From JANMDS01 sp031430575 (GTDB lineage Bacteria; Pseudomonadota; Gammaproteobacteria; Burkholderiales; Casimicrobiaceae), in NCBI GenBank assembly GCA_031430575.1, contig JANPBT010000026.1, positions 62,001 to 126,000 of the forward strand: 64,000 nt of DNA. The letters are read 5' to 3'. A program made the translations under genes and the position numbers. Positions within the stretch are counted from its first letter, which is position 1; every line of letters begins with the position of its first letter. The notes under the pieces were generated by a model. That model was given only the letters and a program-made list of their open reading frames with translations, was not told the origin of the DNA and did no database searches. This document shows positions 7,884 to 16,304 of this stretch, piece by piece.

Positions 7884-9731
7884 ATGTCTTGGGCAAAAAA
7901 ACTCATTCGCGTCAATCTCAGCACGGGCGAAATCAAATCAGAAGCGCTTAATATGGAGTGGGCGCGCCAGTATTTGGGGCAGCGCGGTTTGGCGACAAAA
8001 TATTTTGTTAACGAAGTCGACGCGAAGGTAGATCCACTTTCTGCTGAAAACAAAATTATTTACACCACGGGCCCGCTCACCGGCACGATGGCGTCTACGG
8101 GCGGTCGCTACTCGGTTGTGACCAAAGGCCCTCTCACCGGCGCGATTGCCTGCTCAAACTCCGGCGGCTATTTTGGCGCGGAGCTAAAAATGGCGGGGTG
8201 GGACATGATTATCGTCGAGGGTAAGTCGGCCAAGCCGGTTTACCTCTCGATTATCGACGATAAAGTCGAGCTCAAAGATGCCGGCGGCCTTTGGGGCAAG
8301 ACCGTTTGGGAAACCGAAGAAATCGTTAAGAAATCTTCGGGCGATGCGCAAACGCGGGTGTGCTCGATTGGTCGCGCGGGTGAAAATCAAGCGCTCTATT
8401 CATGCATCGTTAATGATTTGCATCGTGCGGCGGGCCGTTCTGGCGTCGGTGCGGTGATGGGCAGCAAAAATCTGAAAGCGATTGCAGTGCGCGGCACCAA
8501 AGGCGTGGGCAATATCGTTAATCCAAAAGCGTTTATGGCCGCGACGAGCGCAGCCAAAAAAGTGCTGAAAGATAACGCGGTGACTGGCCAAGGCTTGCCG
8601 ACTTACGGCACACAAGTGCTGATGGCAGTGATTAACGAAACCGGCTCATTGCCAACGCGTAATCACCGCGATGTGCAGTTTGAAGGCGCATCCAAAATCG
8701 GCGCGGAAGCGATGGCAACCAAGCGACCAACCGACGGCAAAGCTAACCTCAAAACCAACGCGGCCTGCTTTGGTTGCACCATCGCTTGCGGGCGCATTGT
8801 GCAAATCGATCAAACCCATTTTTCTGTGGTCAACAGCCCAAAATATTGGGGTGCAACCGGCGGTCTCGAATACGAAGCTGCGTGGGCACTTGGCGCAGCA
8901 CCTGGCGTAGACGATTTAGAAGCGCTCACTTACGTTAATATGATTTGTAATGAAGATGGCTTTGATCCCATCTCCTTCGGGGCAACGATTGGCGCGGTGA
9001 TGGAGCTTTATGAGATGGGCATCCTGACCAAAGAAATCGTCGGTGTTGAGGCTAAATTTGGCTCAGCAGAAGCGCTGGTGAAGTTGGCAGAAATGACCGC
9101 AACAGGCACCGGTTTTGGCAAAGAAATCGGCATGGGCTCGAAACGGCTTTGCGAGAAATATGGCAAGCCGGAGCTCTCGATGAGCGTCAAAGGCCAAGAG
9201 TTCCCCGCCTACGACGCGCGCGGCATTCAAGGGATGGGCTTAACGTATGCAACCTCTAATCGCGGCGCATGCCATTTACGCTCCTATACCGTTGCATCGG
9301 AAGTGCTCGGGATTCCGGTCAAGACTGATCCGCTTGCGACCGACGGCAAGCCAGAATTGGTCAAAGCCTTTCAAGATGCGACCGCAACTTTTGACTCCGC
9401 TGGCGTGTGTGTATTCACCACATTTGCATGGACGATGGCCGATTTGCAGCCGCAAATTGCTGCCGCCTGTGGCGATGAGTTCACGATGGATAACTTAAAT
9501 ACCATTGGCGAGCGTGTGTGGAATATGGAGCGCGATTTCAACAACCGGGCTGGCTTTACCGCCAAAGACGATAGCCTGCCGAAGCGCTTGATGACCGAGC
9601 CTGCAAAAACCGGCCCCGCAAAAGGCTTAGTCAGCGGCCTAGACAAGATGATGCCGCAGTATTACAACATTCGTGGCTGGGATACTGCGGGCAATTTGAA
9701 GCCAGAAACGCGCGCGCGACTCGGGCTGTAA
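7884..9731 (+). CDS. aorB: Tungsten-containing aldehyde:ferredoxin oxidoreductase, catalytic subunit
   Basis: 615 residues, the usual length for the AOR family. The N-terminal domain has the pterin-binding glycine-rich part (TTGPLTGTMASTGGRYSVV, near residues 60-78). The [4Fe-4S] ligands are C295-x2-C298-x3-C302 and a distal Cys at about 509 (GVCVFTTF). The family oxidises aldehydes to acids with a tungsten bis-pterin cofactor and can run in reverse with low-potential electrons. With the flanking ferredoxin and FAD subunits it matches the bacterial AorABC complex that can use NAD. It lies right behind tungstate uptake genes. A strong terminator follows. No aorD or aorE maturation genes are next to it; the MoeB-like gene at 18.7 kb is the only sulfur-transfer type candidate in the window. 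Confidence 0.92.
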   Translation: MSWAKKLIRVNLSTGEIKSEALNMEWARQYLGQRGLATKYFVNEVDAKVDPLSAENKIIYTTGPLTGTMASTGGRYSVVTKGPLTGAIACSNSGGYFGAELKMAGWDMIIVEGKSAKPVYLSIIDDKVELKDAGGLWGKTVWETEEIVKKSSGDAQTRVCSIGRAGENQALYSCIVNDLHRAAGRSGVGAVMGSKNLKAIAVRGTKGVGNIVNPKAFMAATSAAKKVLKDNAVTGQGLPTYGTQVLMAVINETGSLPTRNHRDVQFEGASKIGAEAMATKRPTDGKANLKTNAACFGCTIACGRIVQIDQTHFSVVNSPKYWGATGGLEYEAAWALGAAPGVDDLEALTYVNMICNEDGFDPISFGATIGAVMELYEMGILTKEIVGVEAKFGSAEALVKLAEMTATGTGFGKEIGMGSKRLCEKYGKPELSMSVKGQEFPAYDARGIQGMGLTYATSNRGACHLRSYTVASEVLGIPVKTDPLATDGKPELVKAFQDATATFDSAGVCVFTTFAWTMADLQPQIAAACGDEFTMDNLNTIGERVWNMERDFNNRAGFTAKDDSLPKRLMTEPAKTGPAKGLVSGLDKMMPQYYNIRGWDTAGNLKPETRARLGL

Positions 9732-9741
9732 TGAGCGAAGC

Positions 9742-9781
9742 AAAAAAGGCCGCGTAGGGTTCGCTCGCGCGGCTTTTTTTC
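9742..9781 (+). terminator. Rho-independent terminator after the aldehyde oxidoreductase gene
   Basis: GCCGCG and CGCGGC arms around a short loop, preceded by an A-run and followed by eight or so T's, 10 bases after the catalytic subunit stop. It may limit read-through to the FAD subunit gene. Confidence 0.8.
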
Positions 9782-9807
9782 GCCCGTTGATGGGCTCAAC
9801 GTAACGG

Positions 9808-9862
9808 ATACCTGCGGCGCAGAAAGTGGCTCAAAAAGGCTTAAATCTGCGCCGCAGGTATT
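9808..9862. repeat. Inverted pair of the dispersed repeat upstream of aorC
   Basis: Forward copy 9808-9824 and reverse copy 9843-9862 with exact cores, loop of about 20 bases. The pair lies between the aorB terminator and the aorC ribosome site. Confidence 0.9.
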
Positions 9863-9885
9863 CAATCAAATTTGGAGGATTCGCC

Positions 9886-11169
9886 ATGCATCACGTTATT
9901 TTGGGCAACGGCCCGGCGGGCGTTATCGCCGCCGAAACCATCCGCACGTTGGATCCGCACGCATACGTGACTCTAGTTGGTGATGAAGCTGAGCCACCGT
10001 ATTCTCGTATGGCCATTCCGTATTTACTCGTGGGCAATATTAACGAGCACGGCACCTATTTACGAAAGGGGCCAAACCATTGGGCGATGCATCGGATTAC
10101 GATGATTCATGCGCGTGCCGATAAAGTCGATGCTGCGGCAAAAAAAGTCAGCCTCTCCAACGGTCAGAGCCTAAGCTACGACAAATTACTCATCGCCACC
10201 GGCTCGATTCCGGCAAAAGCGCCGATCATCGGCATCGACTCGCCCGGCGTGCATTCCTGCTGGACGATGGCCGATGCCCGCAAAATTATTGCCGGTGCGA
10301 AGCCCGGCGCGCGCGTGCTGCAGATGGGCGCTGGCTTCATCGGCTGCATCATTATGGAAGCGCTCGCGGCCCGTGGCACCAAGCTGACCATCGTCGAGAT
10401 GGGGGATCGCATGGTGCCGCGCATGATGACTGAAAAAGCGGGCGGAATGATTAAGTCTTGGGTTGAGGCCAAAGGCGTGAAGGTCTACACCAATACCAAA
10501 GTAGAAGCAATCATGGCGGGCACGCCCATGCGCGTTAAGCTCTCCAATGGCGACGTGGTTGAAACTGATCTGGTGATTAGCGCCACAGGCGTGCGTCCGG
10601 CGGTGAAATTTCTCGATGGCTCTGGCGTGAAAACCAATCTCGGCGTGATCGTTGATGCCCAGATGCGATCGAGCGATGCCAATATCTACGCGGCGGGTGA
10701 TTGCGCGGAAGCGATTGACTTCAATACCGGAAAATTCGCGGTCAACGCGATTCAGCCTAACGCGGCCGACCAGGCTCGCGTTGCTGCTTCAAATATGGCG
10801 GGCAAATCGGTTAGCAGTGAAGGCAGCCTTGCGCTGAACGTGCTCGATACGCTCGGCTTAGTGTCCACTTCGTTTGGCCAGTGGTGGGGCGCGGACGCAA
10901 AAGACGGCGGCGCGACGGCTGAGCTCGCCGATCCTCAATCGTATAAATACATTTCACTGCAATTCAAAAACGATGTGTTGATTGGCGCAACCAGCCTTGG
11001 CATGACCGATCATGTGGGTGTGTTGCGCGGGCTGGTGCAATCCAAAACCCATCTCGGCGCATGGAAAGAACGACTCATGCAAAACCCGCTCGCCATCATG
11101 GATGCCTACTTAGAAAAATCGCAAGCACAAGCGAGCAACGCAAATTTGAGCGGCGCACGAATGCGGTAA
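9886..11169 (+). CDS. aorC: FAD-dependent NAD(P)H oxidoreductase subunit of the aldehyde oxidoreductase
   Basis: 427 residues of the pyridine nucleotide-disulfide oxidoreductase fold. FAD-binding GNGPAGVIAAETI is at residues 6-18, a second NAD-type dinucleotide motif LQMGAGFIGCIIMEAL lies near 147-162, and the FAD ribityl-binding IYAAGDCAEA is near 266-275. There is no redox CxxxxC. In AorABC enzymes such a subunit links the iron-sulfur chain to NAD. The ATG at 9886 follows GGAGG with good spacing; an upstream in-frame start at 9826 would translate the repeat and is rejected. The stop is followed by a single dispersed repeat. Confidence 0.85.
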   Translation: MHHVILGNGPAGVIAAETIRTLDPHAYVTLVGDEAEPPYSRMAIPYLLVGNINEHGTYLRKGPNHWAMHRITMIHARADKVDAAAKKVSLSNGQSLSYDKLLIATGSIPAKAPIIGIDSPGVHSCWTMADARKIIAGAKPGARVLQMGAGFIGCIIMEALAARGTKLTIVEMGDRMVPRMMTEKAGGMIKSWVEAKGVKVYTNTKVEAIMAGTPMRVKLSNGDVVETDLVISATGVRPAVKFLDGSGVKTNLGVIVDAQMRSSDANIYAAGDCAEAIDFNTGKFAVNAIQPNAADQARVAASNMAGKSVSSEGSLALNVLDTLGLVSTSFGQWWGADAKDGGATAELADPQSYKYISLQFKNDVLIGATSLGMTDHVGVLRGLVQSKTHLGAWKERLMQNPLAIMDAYLEKSQAQASNANLSGARMR

Positions 11170-11188
11170 CTAAGGGATTTAGCGGATG

Positions 11189-11206
11189 ATCTGCGCCGCA
11201 GGTATT
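11189..11206 (-). repeat. Dispersed repeat, reverse, after aorC
   Basis: Exact core, 20 bases after the stop. A badly decayed pair (about 11317-11331 and 11367-11383) follows in the same gap. Otherwise nothing is seen before the convergent gene at 11427. Confidence 0.85.
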
Positions 11207-11426
11207 GCAATATTCCGCTGCAGCGCAGCTAAGGCGACGTGCTTAAAGCAAATCTGAAATCAGGTCTTGCTGTATCGAGATATACGCAAAAACATTTCCT
11301 CAAAGAGCCGAAATGGGTGAGGCGCAGATTTGCTATTGTTAGCTTAAAAACTGCTAAAAAAAGCTCAATTTGTGCAGCAGGTTCACGCATTATCGCCATC
11401 GCCAAAAGAAGCTCGATAGCGCGGGA

Positions 11427-12182
11427 TTAATGCGTTGCGCGGCGCAGTCGAAACGCAAAAAACAAGCACCCCATACCGAGCAACGCTAACGGCGCAGGCA
11501 GCGGCACGCCATTTGGTGGCACATCATTCACGCTGAGCACCAGCGAAAGATTGTCTGCGTAACCATCATTGAACGATCCGGCTGTCCTGGTCAGGTTGAG
11601 ATCAATATCGATGAAGCGCGTGCTCGCTGGAACCAACCCAATCAACTGGCGGAAGAGCAGGCTCGTTAAATCTGATCGATCTATATTGGAAACGGGCCCA
11701 ATCGATGCGCTGCTGATTACCGCATTGAAGCCATCGAGAAAGTTAATGACGAGTGCAGCGTTATCGTTCTGGCTGCTAAATCCACCGAGAAACGCTGACA
11801 AATCGAATTGAACCGAGCCAAGATCAATTGCCGCTGCTTCGGCGGATATATCGACTAACTGTGACGCGCTTGAAAATTCGCTGACTCCGCCCGAGAAAAA
11901 ATTGAGCCCACGCACGGCCGGGCCTGGATCGGTAGCGTTGGGGAAGCCGCCACCTGCTGCGTATTGAGTCACCGTGAATGCACCCGTTGTCGTGTACCCA
12001 GGAATGGTCGCAACCGCTCCACCGGTGCCGCCCGGCCCTGCTTCAGCATCACCGTTAACGATTAAATTAGTCGAAATCACTGCGGCATGCGTCGCTGCGG
12101 GCGCTAAGGACAGGGCAAGCACGCAGAGTGCCACGCGGGAAAGTAACGCAGCACTTTTAGGTAGCGCAAATCGATATTTCAT
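11427..12182 (-). CDS. Exported protein with a C-terminal sorting signal (PEP-CTERM-like)
   Basis: 251 residues. The signal peptide ends near THAAVIS (about residue 34). The body is rich in Gly, Ser, Asn and Asp, with a beta-rich look. The C-terminus is tripartite: a VPLPAP motif, a hydrophobic helix (LALLGMGCLFFAF) and RLRRATH. This is the layout of exosortase-processed surface proteins. The ATG at 12182 is chosen because GGAGG lies 8 bases before it; an upstream ATG is rejected. No exosortase or EPS genes are in the window. Exact function unknown. Confidence 0.7.
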   Translation of the reverse strand: MKYRFALPKSAALLSRVALCVLALSLAPAATHAAVISTNLIVNGDAEAGPGGTGGAVATIPGYTTTGAFTVTQYAAGGGFPNATDPGPAVRGLNFFSGGVSEFSSASQLVDISAEAAAIDLGSVQFDLSAFLGGFSSQNDNAALVINFLDGFNAVISSASIGPVSNIDRSDLTSLLFRQLIGLVPASTRFIDIDLNLTRTAGSFNDGYADNLSLVLSVNDVPPNGVPLPAPLALLGMGCLFFAFRLRRATH

Positions 12183-12767
12183 GATGGTGTATCCTCCACG
12201 TTTTTTTGAACCAATGAGCCGGGACGGCCAGAAGCAAATGAGGAGCAAGTTTTATGCTTAACTTTTAAACTACTGATTTATATACATTTATTTTTTCAGC
12301 TTGGCTTGCTGAATAGCGTCACGTAAAGCCTTCCGACTCCCCCATTTGGGGTATGCGCATGCTCGCGCGCAACGGGTCGTTCTCCGCGTATGCTCATACG
12401 ACGACACCATCTTTGCATTGGATACGCACCCAATACAGTTCACATCAGTAAAAGTGATCTCGGGCTGAAGGTTTGATCAAGCGTTACACACTCCGTTCTT
12501 GCCGAGTAATCTTTGGTTCGCCGCTTTATTTTGCGCGGATAGGGTTGGTTCGGCTTGTGACGAAGGCTTTGATTTGCAATCTCTTCCCGAGCCGGGCAAA
12601 CCAGCTTGCGCGCTCGTGTTGGGGGGAATAGCCCCGCTTCGGGAGCGGCTTGCGCCGAACGGAGTTCAGCGCACCTTTAAGGAAAGCGTCGATCGGAAAG
12701 AGCGCAGCGCAGTCGCAGATCCATTGATACCTGCGGCGCAGAATTGACCCGTTTAGCGCCCCCTGCG
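12183..12767. other. 585-base gap with no convincing gene
   Basis: It contains the promoter region of the sorted protein at one end and one dispersed repeat at 12726-12745. An 82-codon plus-strand frame (12499-12747) ends inside the repeat and has no recognisable domain or ribosome site, so I do not call it. GC-rich runs near 12620-12655 could fold into a hairpin. Confidence 0.5.
12726..12745 (+). repeat. Dispersed repeat, forward, after the SPOR gene
   Basis: Exact core, about 20 bases beyond the stop of the minus-strand SPOR gene. Confidence 0.9.
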
Positions 12768-13415
12768 CTAGGCGGGGCGATCCCGGCAGCTATTGAACGT
12801 TAAATTCGCACTCGGAAGCTTGGCTTTTGCGGCTTCTAGGGCGGTCACTGTCGATTGCTGCGGCTCGCGCACTACAAACAGCGTGCCCGAGATTGGCGTT
12901 TCGCGTGGCAACACCCGCGCGGTTTTAATCCCTTTGCGCTCGAGCTCGGCCAATCGTGCGTTGGCTAACTCTTCGCTGCGGTAAACGCCGGCAGAGACTA
13001 CGGTCGTCCCATTTTCAGAAACGGACGCAACATCGGCAAAGCCTAAATTTTCAAGCTCTTTAAGCGCGCGGTCTGTGCTCGCCTTACCAGGCTTTGTCGC
13101 TACTGAAATCCAGAAACCATTGCCGATTTCAGCCCGCTGCTGTGAAAGCGTTTTACCGAGCTGAAGCGGGCTAAGCGCTTCCAGCACTGCTGTTTTTTCG
13201 CGCTCGGTAAAAGGGCCAAATTCAGCGCACGTAATATTGAGCTGGGCGATCTTGCCAGGGCCGAGAGCGGCGACTTGCTGCGGCGTGAGCAGCTTGATGC
13301 GATCTGCCTTTACCGCTGTGACCGATGAATCTGGCTTACGCCCGATTTCGCCTAAGTAAGCATAGGCTGCAACGCACATGTTTGCAAGCAATAGCAGCAC
13401 CACAATCGCTCGCAT
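12768..13415 (-). CDS. SPOR domain membrane protein
   Basis: 215 residues. An N-terminal hydrophobic segment (residues 2-20) looks like a membrane anchor or signal. The central part, about 75-190, resembles a SPOR domain (GNGFWISVATKPGKASTDRALKELENLGFADV, VSAGVYRSEELANARLAELERKGIKTARVLPRE). SPOR domains bind denuded peptidoglycan at division sites. A second half-domain seems to follow at about 175. The gene overlaps nothing and lies 9 bases after its upstream neighbour, so the two are likely co-transcribed. Confidence 0.6.
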   Translation of the reverse strand: MRAIVVLLLLANMCVAAYAYLGEIGRKPDSSVTAVKADRIKLLTPQQVAALGPGKIAQLNITCAEFGPFTEREKTAVLEALSPLQLGKTLSQQRAEIGNGFWISVATKPGKASTDRALKELENLGFADVASVSENGTTVVSAGVYRSEELANARLAELERKGIKTARVLPRETPISGTLFVVREPQQSTVTALEAAKAKLPSANLTFNSCRDRPA

Positions 13416-13424
13416 TGCGGGTAA

Positions 13425-14336
13425 TCAGCGTCGCCGCTGGGTGTAGGCGGCCACCAGAGCGATGAAGAGCGAAATAAAGGGCGCTCCGCCAACGGGCACG
13501 GCTTGCGCGGGCGTGGGCTCGGCAAAGTCGACATCTGCACCACCGAGAATCGCACTAACGCTCGCGCTTGCCTTGGGCTGATCGCCATCGGGGGCGACGT
13601 CCGCTGAGGTCTCGCCCGTGGCGAGCACAGACAAGCCGCCGGTCGGCCCGGTGAAGTAGGCATGGGCATGGGCTGCCGTGCCGAGCGAAGCAAACGGCAG
13701 TGTTGGGAATGCTGCGGTAAAGGCGGGGGTTGGTAAAAGCGGCGCATCGGCCACGATATTGGCAGATGAAACCCCTGCGCGTGGGAGGAACCACTTAAGC
13801 CAGCCATAACCGTTGGGCACGCCTGCTTGCATTAGCGTGAAAAGCCCGCCCCCAGCTTTGAGATGTACGCCTAATGCGCTAGCGTTGGCGTTCACGATAT
13901 CGAGTTGCGCTTCGGTCACGCCGCCGAGTGCGTTGATACGGTCTGAGGGCAGGTAAACGATCCCGGTAGTGTCGATCGTTTGGAAAGCTGCGGCGGATTT
14001 AATAAAAAATGCATCGAGTTCAAGCGCTGAAGTGATTATCCGTCGTGACCAACCGGCCGCTGGCAGCGTAGATTTATCGAAAGCAGAGATAAACGCGCTC
14101 ACCGCCACTTGGCTGTTGCAACCTAAGCAAACCACTACTTTTTGGCCGTTGCGCACATTTGGCGCCATCGCTTCCAGCGCGCGCTGGATGTAAAGCCAGC
14201 CGTCCAAATTGGCCGAAGTGGTCGCGCTGCCGTGGTCGTCCGCGTCGGTGCCGTTGATTAAAACCGGGCCCGCAACGACGACTTGAGTACAAAAAAGGAT
14301 GGCAAGCCAAACGGCCAATCGAGGGAACAATCGCAT
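13425..14336 (-). CDS. Exported protein with C-terminal membrane anchor and RRR tail
   Basis: 303 residues from the ATG at 14336. The signal peptide (RLAVWLAILFCTQVVVAG) is at residues 5-22. The body contains segments such as NGQKVVVCLGCNSQVAVSAF and GGGLFTLMQAGVPNGYGWLKWFLP, with no family recognised. The C-terminus, VPVGGAPFISLFIALVAAYTQRRR, has the motif-helix-basic layout of sorted surface proteins (PEP-CTERM/IPTL-like). A longer in-frame start at 14462 would read into unrelated sequence and is not used. It is upstream of the SPOR gene with a 9-base gap. Confidence 0.6.
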   Translation of the reverse strand: MRLFPRLAVWLAILFCTQVVVAGPVLINGTDADDHGSATTSANLDGWLYIQRALEAMAPNVRNGQKVVVCLGCNSQVAVSAFISAFDKSTLPAAGWSRRIITSALELDAFFIKSAAAFQTIDTTGIVYLPSDRINALGGVTEAQLDIVNANASALGVHLKAGGGLFTLMQAGVPNGYGWLKWFLPRAGVSSANIVADAPLLPTPAFTAAFPTLPFASLGTAAHAHAYFTGPTGGLSVLATGETSADVAPDGDQPKASASVSAILGGADVDFAEPTPAQAVPVGGAPFISLFIALVAAYTQRRR

Positions 14337-14515
14337 GACAACCCGCAAAAACAGTATTCCGGTTAGTTTATTTGCCGGGGAGATTAGTTCCGCATTTCGG
14401 ATGAAACACTCATCGCACAGTGTTGCGCTGCTGCGACGCAAATCCACCGAAGCGTCGAACAATCAGCGCATCGGCATAAATTTCGCGACCGAAAAATGCC
14501 TGATCGGTAAATTGA

Positions 14516-14589
14516 TGGAGCGGGTGAAGGGAATCGAACCCTCGTATGAAGCTTGGGAAGCTGCCGTTCTGCCATTGAACTACACCCGC
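14516..14589 (-). tRNA. tRNA-Gly(CCC)
   Basis: 74 bases including encoded CCA. The acceptor arms GCGGGTG and its partner pair, the T-loop GTTCGATTC is present, and the anticodon loop TTCCCAA gives anticodon CCC. It closely resembles the E. coli glyU product. It lies between the exported-protein gene and the TAXI protein gene. Confidence 0.95.
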
Positions 14590-14756
14590 GACGGCCGAAC
14601 TATAGCGCACTGGGGCTTGATTTTGTTGCAAAGCGAGGCTTAAACGGTGAAAGACTGAATCGATTTCGATTCGCGCTGCGTTTGGAATGTAACGCGCGTT
14701 TGAGCGAATCAGTGCGCCGCTTCGCACCGTGCGCTGCATCGCGAATGAAAGCATCA

Positions 14757-14810
14757 CTACCTGCGGCGCAGATTCGTTGCAAATAGTGCTCAAATCTGCG
14801 CCGCAGGTAG
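14757..14810. repeat. Inverted pair of the dispersed repeat upstream of the TAXI protein
   Basis: Forward 14757-14774 and reverse 14792-14810, exact cores, loop of about 18 bases. It lies in the 273-base gap between tRNA-Gly and the TAXI gene, about 50 bases before the start codon. Confidence 0.9.
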
Positions 14811-14862
14811 TCAATAATGAACCTGCTGAGCAAAAAACAAAAAATAGCGGAGAGCGCGAACG

Positions 14863-16188
14863 ATGTTATATGATTTACGAGGCTTGAAAGACAAAATTCT
14901 CGCGGGAAATTGGGTGATTTTTACCGCGCGTGAGCTCTGGTGGTTGATTGCCATCAGCACGCTCGTGATCGCGACGGTGCTGTATGTGCTTTTTCGCCAT
15001 ATTGAGCCGCCGCCGCCGAAAACAGTGACGATTTCTGCCGGTGCAAAAAGCGGTGCGTATTTTCAGTTTGCCCAGCGCTACGCCGCTGAGATGAAAAAAC
15101 ACGGCATTATCCTGCGGGTGTTGGAGTCGAGCGGATCGGTCGAAAATCTTGCGCACGTGAGCGATTCAAAATCAGGCGTTGATTTCGCATTCATTCAAAC
15201 GGGCATTACGGATGGTGGGCAATCCCCTGCGCTTGAAAGCTTGGCAAGCGTTGCTTTCGAGCCGGTCTGGGTGTTGAGTGCGCCGTCGGTCACGTTAGCG
15301 CGTTTGGTTGAGCTCAAGGGCACGCGTATCGCCATCGGCGCAGCGGGGAGTGGCACCCAGCCGGTGGCCCGCGAGTTGCTACGGGCAAACCAAATCACCG
15401 CTGAAAACGCAACGTTTATCGAAATGAATGCTGCCGATGGCATGGCAGCGCTCGCGGGCAATGCGCTCGATGCGGTGATCACGATTGCGGCGGCAAACGC
15501 ACCGGTGATCGAGAACGCGCTGGCCGCGGGCATTTCGGTCATGGAGTTTGACCAAGCAGACGCCTATGCACGGCGCTTCGCGTGGCTGGCAAAAGTCACG
15601 CTTCCGAAAGGTAGCGCCAGCTTGGCCGCAGACCAACCCGCGCGCGACATCACGCTCGTGGCCGCGAGCGCGAATCTGGTCGCCCGCGCCGATACCCATC
15701 GAGCGATTGCATTTCTATTGCTCGATATCGCAAGCGATATCCACGCCAACGCCGGCCCGCTGCATACGCTCAAGCAATTTCCCAATGAGCAAAATTTGCA
15801 GTTTGCTCAAAGCGAAGAATCAAAGCGATTTTTTAAATCGGGGCGCCCGGTGCTGCAGCGTTATTTACCGTTTTGGCTGGCCAATTTGGTCGAGCGCTTG
15901 CTCGTTTCGATTATCCCGGCGTTGGCAATCGGCATTCCATTGGCGAAGCTGATCCCCGCTTTTTTTGACTACCGCGAAAAAGCTGCCGTGCTATTGCTCT
16001 ATGAAGAGGCAGATTTATTGGAGCGCGCAGTGAAAGGAGGCATGCAATCTACAGACCAAATGCGGTTAACGCTCGATGATATTGAGCAGCGATTGGCCAA
16101 GCTCGGGCTGGGTGCGAGCAGGCATGTTGATGTCTATAACTTGCGCGGGCATCTGGATTTGCTGCGCGCGCGACTCGATCGAGCCTAA
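14863..16188 (+). CDS. TAXI family solute-binding protein, membrane-anchored
   Basis: 441 residues. One N-terminal membrane segment (about residues 27-46) is followed by a TRAP-associated extracytoplasmic immunogenic (TAXI) type binding domain (TISAGAKSGAYFQFAQRYAAEM, LESSGSVENLAHV, GAAGSGTQPVARELL). The C-terminal region (about 330-440) has another hydrophobic stretch (LLVSIIPALAIGIPLAKLIPAFF) and a helical tail (LLLYEEADLLERAVKGG). Family members deliver small organic acids to TRAP permeases, but no permease is adjacent, so this may be an orphan sensor or binder. The ATG follows GGAGAG. Confidence 0.8.
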   Translation: MLYDLRGLKDKILAGNWVIFTARELWWLIAISTLVIATVLYVLFRHIEPPPPKTVTISAGAKSGAYFQFAQRYAAEMKKHGIILRVLESSGSVENLAHVSDSKSGVDFAFIQTGITDGGQSPALESLASVAFEPVWVLSAPSVTLARLVELKGTRIAIGAAGSGTQPVARELLRANQITAENATFIEMNAADGMAALAGNALDAVITIAAANAPVIENALAAGISVMEFDQADAYARRFAWLAKVTLPKGSASLAADQPARDITLVAASANLVARADTHRAIAFLLLDIASDIHANAGPLHTLKQFPNEQNLQFAQSEESKRFFKSGRPVLQRYLPFWLANLVERLLVSIIPALAIGIPLAKLIPAFFDYREKAAVLLLYEEADLLERAVKGGMQSTDQMRLTLDDIEQRLAKLGLGASRHVDVYNLRGHLDLLRARLDRA

Positions 16189-16197
16189 TTCAAGCGC

Positions 16198-16217
16198 AAT
16201 ACCTGCGGCGCAGATTT
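16198..16217 (+). repeat. Dispersed repeat, forward, between convergent genes
   Basis: Exact 20-base copy between the TAXI gene stop and the minus-strand retropepsin-like gene. Confidence 0.9.
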
Positions 16218-16304
16218 GCGTGTATTTGCGGGTATTTGCGTTGCGCGGGCGCTAAACCACGCCAAAAACAGCACTCATTTGCGCCACAAGCGGCCTAGCA
16301 AACG

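Noticed and set aside
12499..12747. 82-codon frame in a gap
   Set aside because: No ribosome site or domain, and it ends inside a dispersed repeat.
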